NCBI RefSeq assembly: GCF_003955735.1
Contig: NZ_CP034464.1
Span: forward strand, 3,968,001 to 4,032,000
Length of the DNA: 64,000 nucleotides
DNA from: Undibacterium parvum
Lineage (GTDB): Bacteria; Pseudomonadota; Gammaproteobacteria; Burkholderiales; Burkholderiaceae_D
Direction of reading: 5' to 3'
Shown here: positions 17,719 to 31,289 of the stretch, one piece after another
How positions within the stretch are numbered: position 1 is the stretch's first letter
Layout: the number at the start of each line of letters is the position of its first letter
Position numbers and translations under genes: made by a program
The notes under the pieces: generated by a model
The model's database searches: none
Seen by the model: only the letters and a program-made list of their open reading frames with translations
What the model was told of the DNA's origin: nothing

Positions 17719-18225
17719 ATGTCTTCGACCCAACTGTCACACAGAATCGCCGCGCTGGAGGATTTACCTGAAATCGTCGCGATCTATAATTCTACGATTG
17801 CATCAAGAAAGGTAACTGCCGATACCGAACCTATCAGTGTAGATTCTCGTTTGCCTTGGTTTTATGCACACTCACCCGATAAGCGTCCTTTGTGGGTGGT
17901 CGATGGTGAGGCGGGAATCATCGGTTGGCTGTCATTTTCTGATTTTTATGGTCGGCCTGCTTACGCTGGCACCGCAGAGCTCTCGATTTATTTGCATGAA
18001 GACGCCAGAGGCCGCGGTATCGGTCGTTATTTTCTGCAGGCCGCCATAGAGCACGCACCTCAAATTGCTGTACATACTTTACTGGGTTTTATTTTCGGTC
18101 ACAACACGCCTAGTATGAATTTGTTTGCATCATTTAATTTTCAAATTTGGGCGAATATGCCACGCGTCGCGACCCTCGATGGCATTGAGCGCGACCTGAT
18201 TATCTTCGGTAAGCGTATAGACTGA
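17719..18225 (+). CDS. GNAT N-acetyltransferase (phosphinothricin/methionine-derivative type)
   Basis: A 168-residue acetyltransferase. The acetyl-CoA-binding segment is visible as LSIYLHEDARGRGIGRYFLQ (about 94-113). The preceding GWLSFSDFYGRPAYAGTAELSI resembles the Pat/MnaT subgroup that acetylates phosphinothricin, methionine sulfoximine and related amino-acid analogues. The true substrate cannot be read from the sequence. The ATG at 17719 follows the pilZ stop by two bases, so it may ride on the same transcript. Confidence 0.85.
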   Translation: MSSTQLSHRIAALEDLPEIVAIYNSTIASRKVTADTEPISVDSRLPWFYAHSPDKRPLWVVDGEAGIIGWLSFSDFYGRPAYAGTAELSIYLHEDARGRGIGRYFLQAAIEHAPQIAVHTLLGFIFGHNTPSMNLFASFNFQIWANMPRVATLDGIERDLIIFGKRID

Positions 18226-18325
18226 GTGTAATTACTAGCCAAAGAGAGTAAAATCCCGCATCTCTTCACTTGGCTATATTCAAATATTTTGGGATATAGC
18301 GGTCATTTTCATAGGAATTCCCATT

Positions 18326-19285
18326 ATGCTGAGTTATCGCCACGGCTTCCACGCTGGCAATCACGCCGACGTCCTTAAGCATTTCATTACCATACAGTTG
18401 CTCAATTACCTCGGGCAAAAAGAGGCTGCTTACACTTATATCGATACCCATTCGGGCGCCGGTCTTTACTCCCTCGATGCTGGATATGCGAGTAAAAATG
18501 CAGAGTACGAAACTGGCATCGCCCCACTGTGGGATCGCACCGATCTGCCGCCCGCCTTGGCGGAGTATGTGGCCTTAGTAAAAGACTTGAATCCTAGTGG
18601 CAAAATGCGCTATTACCCAGGCTCTCCTTATTGCGCCGATAAAATTATGCGCGAACAGGATAGGCTGCGTTTATTTGAGTTACATCCTAGTGAAATCAAA
18701 ATACTGAGCGAAAATTTCCGCAAGCTCGATGCGCATGCTGCCGCGCAAGGACATAGGCCAACTACGCGCGGTAAGCGTGTAATTATCGCAGCGGGTGACG
18801 GGTTCGAAGGATTGAAGGCTTTGTTGCCGCCACCATCGCGTCGCGGCCTTGTCTTAATTGATCCACCGTATGAAGTGAAGGATGACTATCGCCGCGTCAA
18901 GGAAACTGTACAAGACGCATTGCTGCGGTTTCCTACGGGTATGTATGCAGTTTGGTATCCAATTCTCCAAAGGATGGAGTCCAAGCAGTTACCAGAGCGA
19001 CTTAAGCGCATTCCGGCCAATGGCTGGCTAAATGTCAGTCTTTCTATTGGTGGATCTACTCCTGATGGTTTTGGCTTGCATAGTAGTGGCATGTTTATTT
19101 TAAATCCCCCTTGGACACTGGAAGCTACCTTAAGAGAGGTCATGCCATATTTAGTTAGTGTGCTCGGCAGGGATGTTACTGCCACTTTTAATATCGAGTC
19201 GGGCGAGACGCAAACTATAGGTAAGGGGCGCGGCAAGCCAGCTGTTGCTCCTAGAGTTCCTGTGGTGAGAAATAGAACAAGATAA
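18326..19285 (+). CDS. rlmJ: 23S rRNA (adenine-2030-N6)-methyltransferase RlmJ
   Basis: A 319-residue SAM-dependent methyltransferase that modifies A2030 of 23S rRNA. The N terminus MLSYRHGFHAGNHADVLKH is diagnostic, and the catalytic DPPY motif is at Asp179 (VLIDPPYEVKDDY). The last ~20 residues (KGRGKPAVAPRVPVVRNRTR) form a basic tail that extends beyond E. coli RlmJ (280 residues) and may bind RNA. An AGGAA site precedes the start. It lies just upstream of the rRNA operon on the same strand. Confidence 0.94.
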   Translation: MLSYRHGFHAGNHADVLKHFITIQLLNYLGQKEAAYTYIDTHSGAGLYSLDAGYASKNAEYETGIAPLWDRTDLPPALAEYVALVKDLNPSGKMRYYPGSPYCADKIMREQDRLRLFELHPSEIKILSENFRKLDAHAAAQGHRPTTRGKRVIIAAGDGFEGLKALLPPPSRRGLVLIDPPYEVKDDYRRVKETVQDALLRFPTGMYAVWYPILQRMESKQLPERLKRIPANGWLNVSLSIGGSTPDGFGLHSSGMFILNPPWTLEATLREVMPYLVSVLGRDVTATFNIESGETQTIGKGRGKPAVAPRVPVVRNRTR

Positions 19286-19451
19286 GGGATTGCAATCTAA
19301 TTTTTAAATAAGCTTGCCAATCCTAGTCAAGCTTTGCTATAGTGCTCCTCCCGCTGAAGAGCGGGGCGAAATGAAGAAAGTAAGGCTAACGAATTAACCT
19401 TAGGTTTGAATGAAGATGTAAATCAAATTCAAGCGCTCGTAAAACAAGGGG
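19286..19451. other. Region between rlmJ and the rRNA promoter
   Basis: No gene is seen. It contains a candidate weak promoter (TTGCCA at 19314-19319 and TATAGT at 19338-19343, 18-base spacing), a hairpin CCCGCT-GAAG-AGCGGG (19350-19365) without a T-run, and A/T-rich sequence just before the main rRNA promoter that could act as an UP element. Confidence 0.45.
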
Positions 19452-19480
19452 TTGACGAGTTCAAGTAAATGCCGCATAAT
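19452..19480 (+). promoter_or_regulatory. Main rRNA operon promoter
   Basis: TTGACG (-35, 19452-19457) and CATAAT (-10, 19475-19480) with 17-base spacing are close to the sigma-70 consensus. They lie about 320 bases ahead of the 16S gene, behind an A/T-rich stretch. The segment after it (19481-19583) is the transcribed leader. Confidence 0.82.
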
Positions 19481-19583
19481 CTCATCTCTCTGCTGCTTAC
19501 AAACAAAACGCTTTGTAGCAATCTGGCAGAAACGCTTTGCAGTCGGTGAGAATCGATAGTGACGCGCCAAAAAACAGAAGACA

Positions 19584-19597
19584 GATCTTTAACAATT
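19584..19597 (+). promoter_or_regulatory. boxA antitermination site in the rRNA leader
   Basis: GATCTTTAACAATT resembles the rRNA boxA consensus (TGCTCTTTAACA), which binds NusB/S10 to prevent premature termination. A second copy stands at 21704-21717 in the spacer. Confidence 0.78.
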
Positions 19598-19621
19598 AAC
19601 AGTCAATAAATGTGGGCACTT
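19598..19621 (+). other. 5' arm of the 16S processing stem
   Basis: This 24-base arm pairs with 21351-21374 (3' arm), with one G-U pair and one mismatch, bracketing the 16S gene. Such long stems are cut by RNase III to release pre-16S. Confidence 0.8.
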
Positions 19622-19798
19622 GATAAAGAGCGCGGCTAATTACTTCGGTAGTTAGTTCAACTTAAAAAATATCAAATGTTCGCAAAAGTAATAAATAGGA
19701 TGCTTGAGAACGCAAGTTCAAAAGTAGCCTGTCAGTTATTTGAGTGAGCGACACCGTTCGCAAGAACGGAGTTCAGAAATGAACACAAAACAGAGATT

Positions 19799-21334
<1,536 letters not shown>

Positions 21335-21350
21335 GAGTGCGCTACAAGTT

Positions 21351-21374
21351 AAGTGTCCACACTTATTGACTGTT
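21351..21374 (+). other. 3' arm of the 16S processing stem
   Basis: Complement of 19598-19621; together they form a 24-bp stem around the pre-16S RNA. Confidence 0.8.
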
Positions 21375-21427
21375 AATGATAAAGAACGTAGCGATGGAGC
21401 GATTCATCGGTACCGAGTTCCCGAATT

Positions 21428-21503
21428 GGGGGTTTAGCTCATCTGGTAGAGCACCTGCTTTGCAAGCAGGGGGTGAACGGTTCGATCCCGTTAACCTCCA
21501 CCA
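21428..21503 (+). tRNA. tRNA-Ala (anticodon TGC)
   Basis: A 76-base cloverleaf with encoded CCA. The acceptor GGGGGTT pairs with AACCTCC, the anticodon arm is CCTGC-TTTGCAA-GCAGG with TGC at 21461-21463, and the T-arm contains GGTTCGATCCC. It is the first tRNA of the 16S-23S spacer, before tRNA-Ile, the reverse of the common Ile-Ala order. Confidence 0.97.
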
Positions 21504-21532
21504 TTTACGTAGTAAAGAAGTCGTAAATAAGT

Positions 21533-21609
21533 GGGGCTGTAGCTCAGCTGGTTAGAGCACCGTGTTGATAACGCGGGGGTCGTTGGTTCGAGTCCAACCA
21601 GCCCTACCA
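21533..21609 (+). tRNA. tRNA-Ile (anticodon GAT)
   Basis: A 77-base cloverleaf with encoded CCA. The acceptor GGGGCTG pairs with CAGCCCT (first pair G-U), the anticodon is GAT at 21567-21569 and the T-arm is GGTTCGAGTCC. It lies 29 bases after tRNA-Ala. Confidence 0.97.
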
Positions 21610-22078
21610 GTAAAATGGAGTGGGAAGAAAAAACAAATGTGAGTAGCGCGCGCGCTATTGAGATTTGTTCTTTCGAAACGAAAGCAAAGTATCAAGTAAG
21701 ACCGTTCTTTAACAATTGAGAAGAAGTAAAGTAGAAATAATCAAAATTATTTCTGTGAAGGAAATTAATAACGACAGTTATTAACGATAATTCATGGAAG
21801 GGTTGTGATTGTATCAAACAAACATAAAATGTATTAAAAAGAGTTTGAAAAGCACTGTAGCAATACAGGGTTTTAGAAAATCAAATATCTTGAGATACGG
21901 CAAACGCTAAAGTAATACTCATAGTAATAAGAACTATAGCGATTTTTTGGTGATGAACCTGAGCGTAGGTGTTACTGGAAAAATCATCTGGCTCTGCCAG
22001 TGATTTTGAACTAGCACCACATCAAAGTAGATTTTTACTTTGATGTGAACAATCAGACGCCAGAATCTAAAGTTATAG
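21610..22078 (+). other. Second part of the 16S-23S spacer
   Basis: No gene is seen. It holds the second boxA at 21704-21717 (GTTCTTTAACAATT) and, at its end, the 5' arm of the 23S processing stem (22067-22085). The rest is A/T-rich spacer. Confidence 0.8.
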
Positions 22079-24955
<2,877 letters not shown>

Positions 24956-25236
24956 ATAACTTTAGTGTTATAGATTTACGACAAGTATTGTTTGTGTGTT
25001 TGCCTTATGTAGTCGAGAAATCGACGAAGTTTGGTACAAATCACAACCGCCTAAGTCCTGCACTCAACATGCAGGCACGCTGCAGCGATGGTCAATCGCT
25101 CAGCACAAAGATTATTGATGGACAAGTGAACCATGTTCGCTTGCCTTGGTGGTGCAAACCGCCCTACGACACTTCTTCCCAATTGGATTGTTTGCGATTC
25201 ACAGAATAACGTGAACCACAATCAGTCAACAAGTTA
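24956..25236 (+). other. 23S-5S spacer
   Basis: No tRNA or gene is seen. It holds the outer part of the 23S processing stem and a hairpin CAAGTGAAC / GTTCGCTTG (25123-25131 and 25135-25143, one mismatch). At about 280 bases it is long for a 23S-5S spacer. Confidence 0.7.
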
Positions 25237-25352
25237 TGCCTGATGACCATAGCAAGTCGGTACCACCCCTTCCCATCCCGAACAGGACCGTGAAACGACT
25301 CCGCGCCAATGATAGTGCTGCAACCAGTGTGAAAGTAGGTCATCGTCAGGCT
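25237..25352 (+). rRNA. rrf: 5S ribosomal RNA
   Basis: About 116 bases. The terminal helix pairs GCCTGATGAC with GTCATCGTCAGGC, and the internal CCACCCCTTCCCATCCCGAACAG-type sequence and GAAAGTAGG are typical. Ends are approximate to one or two bases. Confidence 0.96.
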
Positions 25353-25360
25353 TTTATTAG

Positions 25361-25395
25361 AAAACCCCTCAACAGCTACCTGTTGAGGGGTTTTT
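25361..25395 (+). terminator. Intrinsic terminator of the rRNA operon
   Basis: A perfect 10-bp stem CCCCTCAACA / TGTTGAGGGG (25365-25374 and 25381-25390) with a 6-base loop is followed by five Ts. It stands about 10 bases after the 5S gene. Confidence 0.94.
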
Positions 25396-25576
25396 GCTTT
25401 GCGCAATCCGTTCGAAGACAACTCCCATAGCGCACTGCACTGACCTTGCATGTTCCGACACCCTGCGAGGACGCGACGCATGCACCACCTTCTTCTAGGC
25501 CTCAGGCATGTCCCGAGAGTTCTTTAAACCCAAGGCTTCGCCTGAAACGCACTCACCAACCTGCCACACCTCAAAA

Positions 25577-25656
25577 ATACTCCCCTCTGTATATTTAAAA
25601 CCCACAAACACTGCGCGGGCAAGCGGCTGATCTACTTAAAAATTTGGGGGAGTATG
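25577..25656. repeat. Dispersed intergenic repeat, copy C (80 bp)
   Basis: It begins ATACTCCCCTCTGTATATTT and ends GGGGGAGTATG, so the two ends are inverted copies of CATACTCCCC, with a GCGCG core. The GTATATTTAAA block matches copy A. It ends 249 bases before copy D begins. Confidence 0.6.
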
Positions 25657-25904
25657 TGTGCGAAGGGGGCGGGGCTGTGGTTTGCAGTTGGCTAGGCCCG
25701 ACTTACAGCACGCATATTTTTTCCGAATTCTAACTGAGTGCGCAAATGCTTCTGCGGAAAGTTTTATGGGGGGGCGCTCGGGATGTGCACTTTTTATTTG
25801 AAGCTGCGCGTTACTTGCGGTTTCAGATGCACTGCGTGGCAGGATAGGGTGGAGATTCGATGGCTAAAGCGCTATTAAAACGTTATTAAAGCGCTGCTAA
25901 GATA

Positions 25905-25984
25905 ATACCCCAGGTAGTATATTTCGATTGCGCACGTACTACGTGCGCAATGAGGCGATTTTTGACTATTTTTAGGGGGGTATG
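25905..25984. repeat. Dispersed intergenic repeat, copy D (80 bp) with a palindromic core
   Basis: It begins ATACCCCAGGTAGTATATTT and ends GGGGGGTATG. Its centre is a perfect 12-bp inverted repeat around one base: ATTGCGCACGTA (25927-25938), C, TACGTGCGCAAT (25940-25951). It lies just downstream of the rluF-like gene and may also affect its 3' end. Confidence 0.6.
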
Positions 25985-25999
25985 TGAGATGAGCGTAAA

Positions 26000-26746
26000 T
26001 TAGAATTGTTCATCTTCTTGCAGATAACGCCACTGGCCTTCCGGTAGCTTGCCTAATTTTACTTTGCCAATTCTGACGCGTTTGAGGCCTAGGACCGTTA
26101 AGCCGACCATTTCGCACATGCGGCGAATCTGGCGTTTTTTTCCTTCTTTTAGGATGAAATTGAGTTGGTCATCATTTTGCCAGCGTACTTTCGCAGGGAT
26201 TAATTTCTTGCCGTCTAGACTGAGGCCGTGGTTCAGCAGGCGTAAATCTTTTTCTGGTAGTCGACCAGGTCGGCTGTATTCAACCCGGACTAAATATTCT
26301 TTTTCAACCGTGGTGTCCTGACCGATCAAGTGTTTGGCAATGCGACCATCTTGGGTTAGTACTAACAGACCTACCGAGTCGATATCGAGGCGGCCGGCGG
26401 CAACCAGGCTCATCAGTTGGGTCGGGTGGAACTGATTATCCACCGGGCATTCGCTCCAGCGATTTTCTGCCTTCACCAAAGAGATTGCGGGTTGATGGCC
26501 GTCTTCGGCTTGTCCACTAACTAATCCTACTGGTTTGTTGATGAGGATGGTGACGCGTTTGGATTGTTCGGCTGCGGCCTGGCGCTCTACCGAGACGCGT
26601 TGATGTGGGAACACTTTGCTGCCAAGTTCTGAGACGATCTTGCCGTCCACGCGCACCCAGCCGCGTTCTATCCATTCATCTGCTTCGCGGCGCGAGCAAA
26701 GTCCTAGTTCGGACATTCTTTTTGAAAGGCGTAATAGTTCGGTCAT
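26000..26746 (-). CDS. rluF: RluF-like pseudouridine synthase (RsuA/RluB/E/F family)
   Basis: A 248-residue RNA modification enzyme that converts a uridine, probably in 23S rRNA (position 2604 in E. coli; RluF also acts on tRNA-Tyr), to pseudouridine. An S4 RNA-binding domain (about 5-60, LSKRMSELGLCSRREADEWIERGWVRVDG) precedes the catalytic domain; the active-site Asp is in GRLDIDSVGLLVLTQDG (about 118-134). The C-terminal EGKKRQIRRMCE motif is intact. RluF is favoured over RluB/RsuA by the overall pattern but is not certain. Confidence 0.85.
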   Translation of the reverse strand: MTELLRLSKRMSELGLCSRREADEWIERGWVRVDGKIVSELGSKVFPHQRVSVERQAAAEQSKRVTILINKPVGLVSGQAEDGHQPAISLVKAENRWSECPVDNQFHPTQLMSLVAAGRLDIDSVGLLVLTQDGRIAKHLIGQDTTVEKEYLVRVEYSRPGRLPEKDLRLLNHGLSLDGKKLIPAKVRWQNDDQLNFILKEGKKRQIRRMCEMVGLTVLGLKRVRIGKVKLGKLPEGQWRYLQEDEQF

Positions 26747-26817
26747 GGTTTTTATTGAGTAAATGGTTTAATGCGATTGCTGACTTGGGTAAAGTCGTGA
26801 TTGCTAAGATTATTTGC

Positions 26818-29376
26818 TTAAATACGTAAAGTATCGAGTAGTTCGGTTTCCAATTGTATCTGGGTTCTGGCGTGTTGTAAGGCGGCGCCGTCTATCAGGA
26901 AAACGTCTTCTACGCGTTCGCCTAGTGTCATGATCTTTGCGGTATGTAGATTGATTTTGTACTTGGTGAGCACATTGGCAATCGCATACAGCAAGCCATT
27001 TCTATCATTGGCCGAGATCGAAAGTAAATAGAACTGACCTTTTTCGTCTGGGCGCAAGTCGACGATAGGAGTGAGTGGGAAAGTTCTGGATAGGCGTGAT
27101 AAGCGACCACGATTAGGCGGCGAAAGGGGCGTCTGTTGCTTAAGAATTTCTGCTAACTCGTGTTCTATCAAGCTGATAATGTCGCGATAGTTATTGGCAA
27201 ACGCAGGCTCGGTGACTAGGAAGGTATCGAGTGCGTAACCGCTTTTGGTGGTGTGAATTTTGGCATCTAAAATGCTAAAATTTTTGCCGTCGAAGTAATT
27301 GCAAATGCGCGCGAATAAATCTGCCTGATCCTTGACGTAGACCACCACTTGCAATCCCTCGCCTATGGGGGATATGCGGCATTTGACTACTGGCGTCAGG
27401 CTTTCTGTGCGGTCATGCAAGGCGCGTGTTTGCCAGGCGATATCGGCTGCATCATGCCGCAAAAAATAGGCGATATCTAGCTGCTGCCAAAGTTTTTCAT
27501 GGGCTTCGATCGCTAGTCCATGTAGGCGTAAAGATTTTAAGGCATCTTGCTGGCGGTTTTTTAACTCGCGATCTTTGGATGGTGCTTCGCCGCCCAGTAC
27601 CCGCAAGCTGATGCGATACAAGTCCTCTAGCAGCTTGCCTTTCCAGGCATTCCAAACCTTGGGACTGGTGCCGCGAATATCAGAAACAGTTAGCAAGTAC
27701 AGTGCGGTTAAATGACGTTCATCTTTGACTAAGCTGACAAAATTTTGTATGACCTCGGGATCGGATAAATCTTGTTTTTGCGCCACGTGAGACATGGTGA
27801 GGTGGTTCTGCACCAAGAACACGATCAGCTCAGAATTGGCTTTCGAGATACCGTGCTCATGACAAAATTTCTTGGCGTCACTCATACCCAAGATAGAATG
27901 GTCGCCATTGCGCCCTTTGGCGATGTCGTGAAATAAAGCCGCGATGTAAAGCACCCAAGGTTGCGTAAAATTGGCCATTAACTGGCTGCAAAATGGGTAC
28001 TCGTGGGCATGCTCGGTCATGGTAAAGCGACGCAGATTGCGCACCACCATCAAAATATGCTGATCCACCGTGTAAGCGTGGAATAGATCGTGTTGCATCT
28101 GCCCTATGATGCGACGGAAATTTGGCAAATAGCGGCCGAGCACGCTCATTTGGTTCATGTGCCGCAAGGCGTGAGTAATCCCTTGGGGTGACTGCAGTAT
28201 CTGTAAAAACAGGGCGCGATTAAAGATGTCGTGCCTAAAACCAGCGTCAATTAAGAAGCGCGCATGCCATAAGGCACGCAGTGTACGCGCCGTCATTCCT
28301 TTGAGCTCGTTGTGTTGAGCAAGTAGTAAAAACACTTCTAGCATTGCCGATGGCGAGGTTTTAAAGACCTCATCGTTAGCGATATCAATGAAGCCATTGA
28401 CGTCATTGAAGCGCTCATTGACGACCTGTGGCACTGAGGGCTGCGGAAAGAGGGTAGCCTCAATATTTTGCAGCAGTATGCTGTTAAGCTGGGTTACCGC
28501 TTTCGCGGCCCAGTAATAGCGTTGCATTAAATATTCACTGGCGCGGCGCGATTCCGTGGTCTTAAATCCAAAAGTCTCGGCAATCGCGGTTTGCACATCA
28601 AAAATAAGTCTGTCCTCGCGTCGGCCTGCGTGTATGTGCAGACGTATGCGAATATCTTTGAAGGCGCGTTCATTGCGTTTTAATTGATGCGCTTCAGTGG
28701 CGGTGATTAAACCATGTTCGGCTAATTCTTTCCAAGAATTGCCTAACTTGGCCGCTTTGGCGACCCATAGTATGACTTGTAAGTCCCTTAATCCGCCCGG
28801 ACTTTCTTTGCAGTTCGGTTCCAGGCTATACGGGGTGTCTTCATATTTGACATGGCGCTGCTGCAATTCCAGGAGTTTTCCTTGGAAAAACTGCTGAGGA
28901 TGCATGTTTTCATCGAAACGAGTTTGTAATTTGCGAAACAGATTTCGACTGCCAGTCAGGAGTCGCGCTTCTAGCAGGCTGGTTTGGACGGTGATGTCGG
29001 CATTGCTTTCAATTATGCATTCGTCGACGGTGCGTATGCTATGCCCTATGTCTAGACCAATATCCCATAAAATTTGCACTAAACTTTCTAGTTTTTCGCG
29101 CAAGGCAGAGTCGGGCGACGCTGCCAGTAAGACCAGTACATCCACGTCAGAGTGGGGAAATAACTCGCCACGACCATAGCCGCCGACGGCTACCAGCGCC
29201 GCCGATTTTGGAAAATCAAAACTCTTCCAGATTTTTCCTAAAATACCGTCTACGCAGCGACATAGGTTTTGCAGTAGTGCTTCGGCTTTGGTGTTTTCTT
29301 TAAATGCGCTGATTGCAAGTTGTTGCGCTGCCTTCAATTCTTGTTTGAAGATCAGCGCGGGAGCTAGCGTGGTCAT
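26818..29376 (-). CDS. glnD: [Protein-PII] uridylyltransferase / uridylyl-removing enzyme
   Basis: An 852-residue bifunctional sensor of glutamine that adds or removes UMP on PII proteins and so controls nitrogen metabolism. Domains in order: nucleotidyltransferase with GGYGRGELFPHSDVD (about 65-79, catalytic Asp77 and Asp79), a helical region, an HD hydrolase domain with LFHDIAKGRNGDH (around 475-490), and two C-terminal ACT domains that bind glutamine (around 690 and 800). Full length. Its start overlaps the map stop by four bases. A map-glnD pair divergent from rpsB is typical of betaproteobacteria. Confidence 0.96.
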   Translation of the reverse strand: MTTLAPALIFKQELKAAQQLAISAFKENTKAEALLQNLCRCVDGILGKIWKSFDFPKSAALVAVGGYGRGELFPHSDVDVLVLLAASPDSALREKLESLVQILWDIGLDIGHSIRTVDECIIESNADITVQTSLLEARLLTGSRNLFRKLQTRFDENMHPQQFFQGKLLELQQRHVKYEDTPYSLEPNCKESPGGLRDLQVILWVAKAAKLGNSWKELAEHGLITATEAHQLKRNERAFKDIRIRLHIHAGRREDRLIFDVQTAIAETFGFKTTESRRASEYLMQRYYWAAKAVTQLNSILLQNIEATLFPQPSVPQVVNERFNDVNGFIDIANDEVFKTSPSAMLEVFLLLAQHNELKGMTARTLRALWHARFLIDAGFRHDIFNRALFLQILQSPQGITHALRHMNQMSVLGRYLPNFRRIIGQMQHDLFHAYTVDQHILMVVRNLRRFTMTEHAHEYPFCSQLMANFTQPWVLYIAALFHDIAKGRNGDHSILGMSDAKKFCHEHGISKANSELIVFLVQNHLTMSHVAQKQDLSDPEVIQNFVSLVKDERHLTALYLLTVSDIRGTSPKVWNAWKGKLLEDLYRISLRVLGGEAPSKDRELKNRQQDALKSLRLHGLAIEAHEKLWQQLDIAYFLRHDAADIAWQTRALHDRTESLTPVVKCRISPIGEGLQVVVYVKDQADLFARICNYFDGKNFSILDAKIHTTKSGYALDTFLVTEPAFANNYRDIISLIEHELAEILKQQTPLSPPNRGRLSRLSRTFPLTPIVDLRPDEKGQFYLLSISANDRNGLLYAIANVLTKYKINLHTAKIMTLGERVEDVFLIDGAALQHARTQIQLETELLDTLRI

Positions 29377-30185
29377 TTGGCCGTGGTAATAAATGCAGGT
29401 GGTGGCGGTGATCCGGCTGACAGGGTTAACACTTCATAGCCGGTTTCTGTGACTAAAATGGTGTGTTCCCACTGCGCTGACAGGCTGCGGTCCTTGGTTT
29501 TGATAGTCCAGCCGTCGCCCATTTCTTTGATTTCGCGGCGACCGGCATTAATCATAGGCTCTATCGTGAAAATCATACCTGGCGCGAGTTTTTCTAAAGT
29601 GCCTGGGCGTCCGTAATGCAGAACTTGGGGCTCTTCATGAAAAACCTTACCTATGCCATGTCCGCAAAATTCTCGGACTACGCTATAGCCTGCTTTTTCT
29701 GCATGCTGTTGAATAATGTGGCCAATGTCACCCAGATGATTGCCTGGCTTTACTTTGGAGATGCCCAGCCACATACATTCGTAGGTGATTTCGCTGAGTC
29801 TTTTTGCCAGGATGGACGGTTCGCCGACCAAAAACATGCGGCTATTGTCGCCGTGGTAGCCATCTTTGATGACGGTGATATCCAAATTAACGACATCGCC
29901 GCTTTTCAATACTTTGTCGCCTGGAATGCCATGGCAAATAACGTCGTTGACCGAAGTGCAAATGGCTTTCGGGTAAGGCGTGTAGCCAGGAGGGCAGTAA
30001 TTTAGAGGAGCGGGTATGCTGCCTTGTACATTCAGCATGTATTCGTGGCAGAGCCTATCAATTTCACCCGTGGTCACCCCGACTTTGACGAAGGGGGTGA
30101 TGTAATCGAGAACTTCAGATCCGAGTCGGCCTGCGATGCGCATTCCTGCGATGTCTTCCGGGGTTTTAATAGAAATAGATGTCAT
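29373..30185 (-). CDS. map: Methionine aminopeptidase, type I
   Basis: A 270-residue two-metal peptidase that removes the initiator methionine. The metal ligands are visible in NLDITVIKDGYHGDNSRMF (two Asp), the HGIGKVFHEEPQVLHYG region (His), IFTIEPMIN (Glu) and WEHTILVTETG (Glu). The CHGIPGDKVLKSGDVV segment is also typical. It is divergent from rpsB with a 279-base gap and overlaps glnD by four bases. Confidence 0.96.
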   Translation of the reverse strand: MTSISIKTPEDIAGMRIAGRLGSEVLDYITPFVKVGVTTGEIDRLCHEYMLNVQGSIPAPLNYCPPGYTPYPKAICTSVNDVICHGIPGDKVLKSGDVVNLDITVIKDGYHGDNSRMFLVGEPSILAKRLSEITYECMWLGISKVKPGNHLGDIGHIIQQHAEKAGYSVVREFCGHGIGKVFHEEPQVLHYGRPGTLEKLAPGMIFTIEPMINAGRREIKEMGDGWTIKTKDRSLSAQWEHTILVTETGYEVLTLSAGSPPPPAFITTAK

Positions 30186-30304
30186 GCTTCGCCATGTAAA
30201 TTGAGAAATCAGTAATACGTGATTATAGTCTAGGACTGCGCGATTCGCTTAGGCCAAGCGTTCAGTCAATAGCGAGTGAGTGAAGCTGATCGCGATCAAC
30301 GAGC

Positions 30305-30334
30305 TTGAAGTAAGTCTGCTTATCGTAGTACAAT
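30305..30334 (+). promoter_or_regulatory. Candidate rpsB promoter
   Basis: TTGAAG (30305-30310) and TACAAT (30329-30334) with 18-base spacing lie about 130 bases before rpsB. The 5' leader contains a small hairpin TCCCA-TC-TGGGA (30415-30426) shortly before the gene, a possible site for S2 autoregulation; this is inference. Confidence 0.45.
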
Positions 30335-30464
30335 AGATGGTTGGCTAGAGTGTTTCTCTGGTTGATGAATTAAATACTGTAATTTTTTAAACACGAATCT
30401 GGTCAAAAAGGGTGTCCCATCTGGGATCACTGACTCGGATTCAAGACCTAACCCTGGAGTTATT

Positions 30465-31211
30465 ATGTCTGTATCAATGCGTGAGATGTTAGAAGCTGGT
30501 GTCCATTTTGGTCATCAAACCCGTTTCTGGAATCCAAAAATGGCTCCGTACATTTTTGGTCACCGCAATAAAATCCATATTATCAATCTTGAAAAAACTC
30601 TGGGCATGTACCAGGAAGCAATCAAGTACATTCGTCAATTGTCTTCCAATCGCGGTACTGTGCTGATGGTTGGTACTAAGCGTCAAGCGCGTGAGTTGAT
30701 CGCTGTTGAAGCGCAACGTGCTGGTATGCCTTACGTTGATCAGCGTTGGTTGGGTGGTATGTTGACTAACTTCAAAACTGTAAAAACTTCGATCAAGCGC
30801 TTGAAGGACATGGAAGCGATTGTTGAAGATGGTTCAGTAGAGAAGTTGTCGAAAAAAGAAGCTTTGATGTTTCAGCGTGAAATGATTAAGTTGCAAAAGT
30901 CTATCGGTGGTATCAAGGATATGGCTGGTGTTCCTGACGCAATTTTCGTTGTGGACGTTGGTTTCCACAAAGGTACTATTACTGAGGCCGCTAAATTGGG
31001 TATCCCAGTAATCGGTATCGTTGATACTAACCACTCCCCAGACGGCGTGACTTACATTATCCCTGGTAATGATGATTCATCTAAGGCAATTGCTCTGTAC
31101 GCTCGTGGCGTTGCAGATGCAATCTTGGAAGGTCGTGCGAATGCCGTTAATGAAGTGTTGGAAGCGGTTAAGCCAAGTGCTGATGAGTTCGTTGAAGTAG
31201 AGCAAGCGTAA
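30465..31211 (+). CDS. rpsB: 30S ribosomal protein S2
   Basis: A 248-residue ribosomal protein of the small subunit. The N terminus [26 protein letters not shown] and the [13 protein letters not shown] and [11 protein letters not shown] segments are diagnostic. A CTGGAG site precedes the start. It leads the rpsB-tsf-pyrH-frr cluster. The codon choice is visibly richer in T-ending codons than in neighbouring genes, as expected for a highly expressed gene. Confidence 0.98.
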   Translation: MSVSMREMLEAGVHFGHQTRFWNPKMAPYIFGHRNKIHIINLEKTLGMYQEAIKYIRQLSSNRGTVLMVGTKRQARELIAVEAQRAGMPYVDQRWLGGMLTNFKTVKTSIKRLKDMEAIVEDGSVEKLSKKEALMFQREMIKLQKSIGGIKDMAGVPDAIFVVDVGFHKGTITEAAKLGIPVIGIVDTNHSPDGVTYIIPGNDDSSKAIALYARGVADAILEGRANAVNEVLEAVKPSADEFVEVEQA

Positions 31212-31220
31212 TATCTCATG

Positions 31221-31289
31221 ATTTTTGCCGAATTTTGATTCGGTAAAATCAAAGTAAAAGGGGCAAACTATCGTTAGCCCCTTTTTTTA
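31221..31289 (+). terminator. Tandem hairpins and terminator between rpsB and tsf
   Basis: A first hairpin (31221-31249, ATTTTTGCCGAA with TTCGGTAAAAT) is followed by a terminator-like stem AAAGGGGC / GCCCCTTT (31257-31264 and 31277-31284) and a T-run. It probably reduces read-through from rpsB into tsf, making tsf partly independent. Confidence 0.8.

Larger units (their letters stand above)
25396..25999. other. Gene-free region with two dispersed-repeat copies
   Basis: About 600 bases between the rRNA terminator and the end of the rluF-like gene with no credible gene. It carries repeat copies C (25577-25656) and D (25905-25984). A short direct repeat TAAAGCGCT lies around 25864-25895. The remainder shows no pattern I could interpret. 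Confidence 0.6.

Noticed and set aside
25927..25951. 12-bp palindrome as a terminator of the rluF-like gene
   Set aside because: No T-run on either side; it is better read as the core of repeat copy D.
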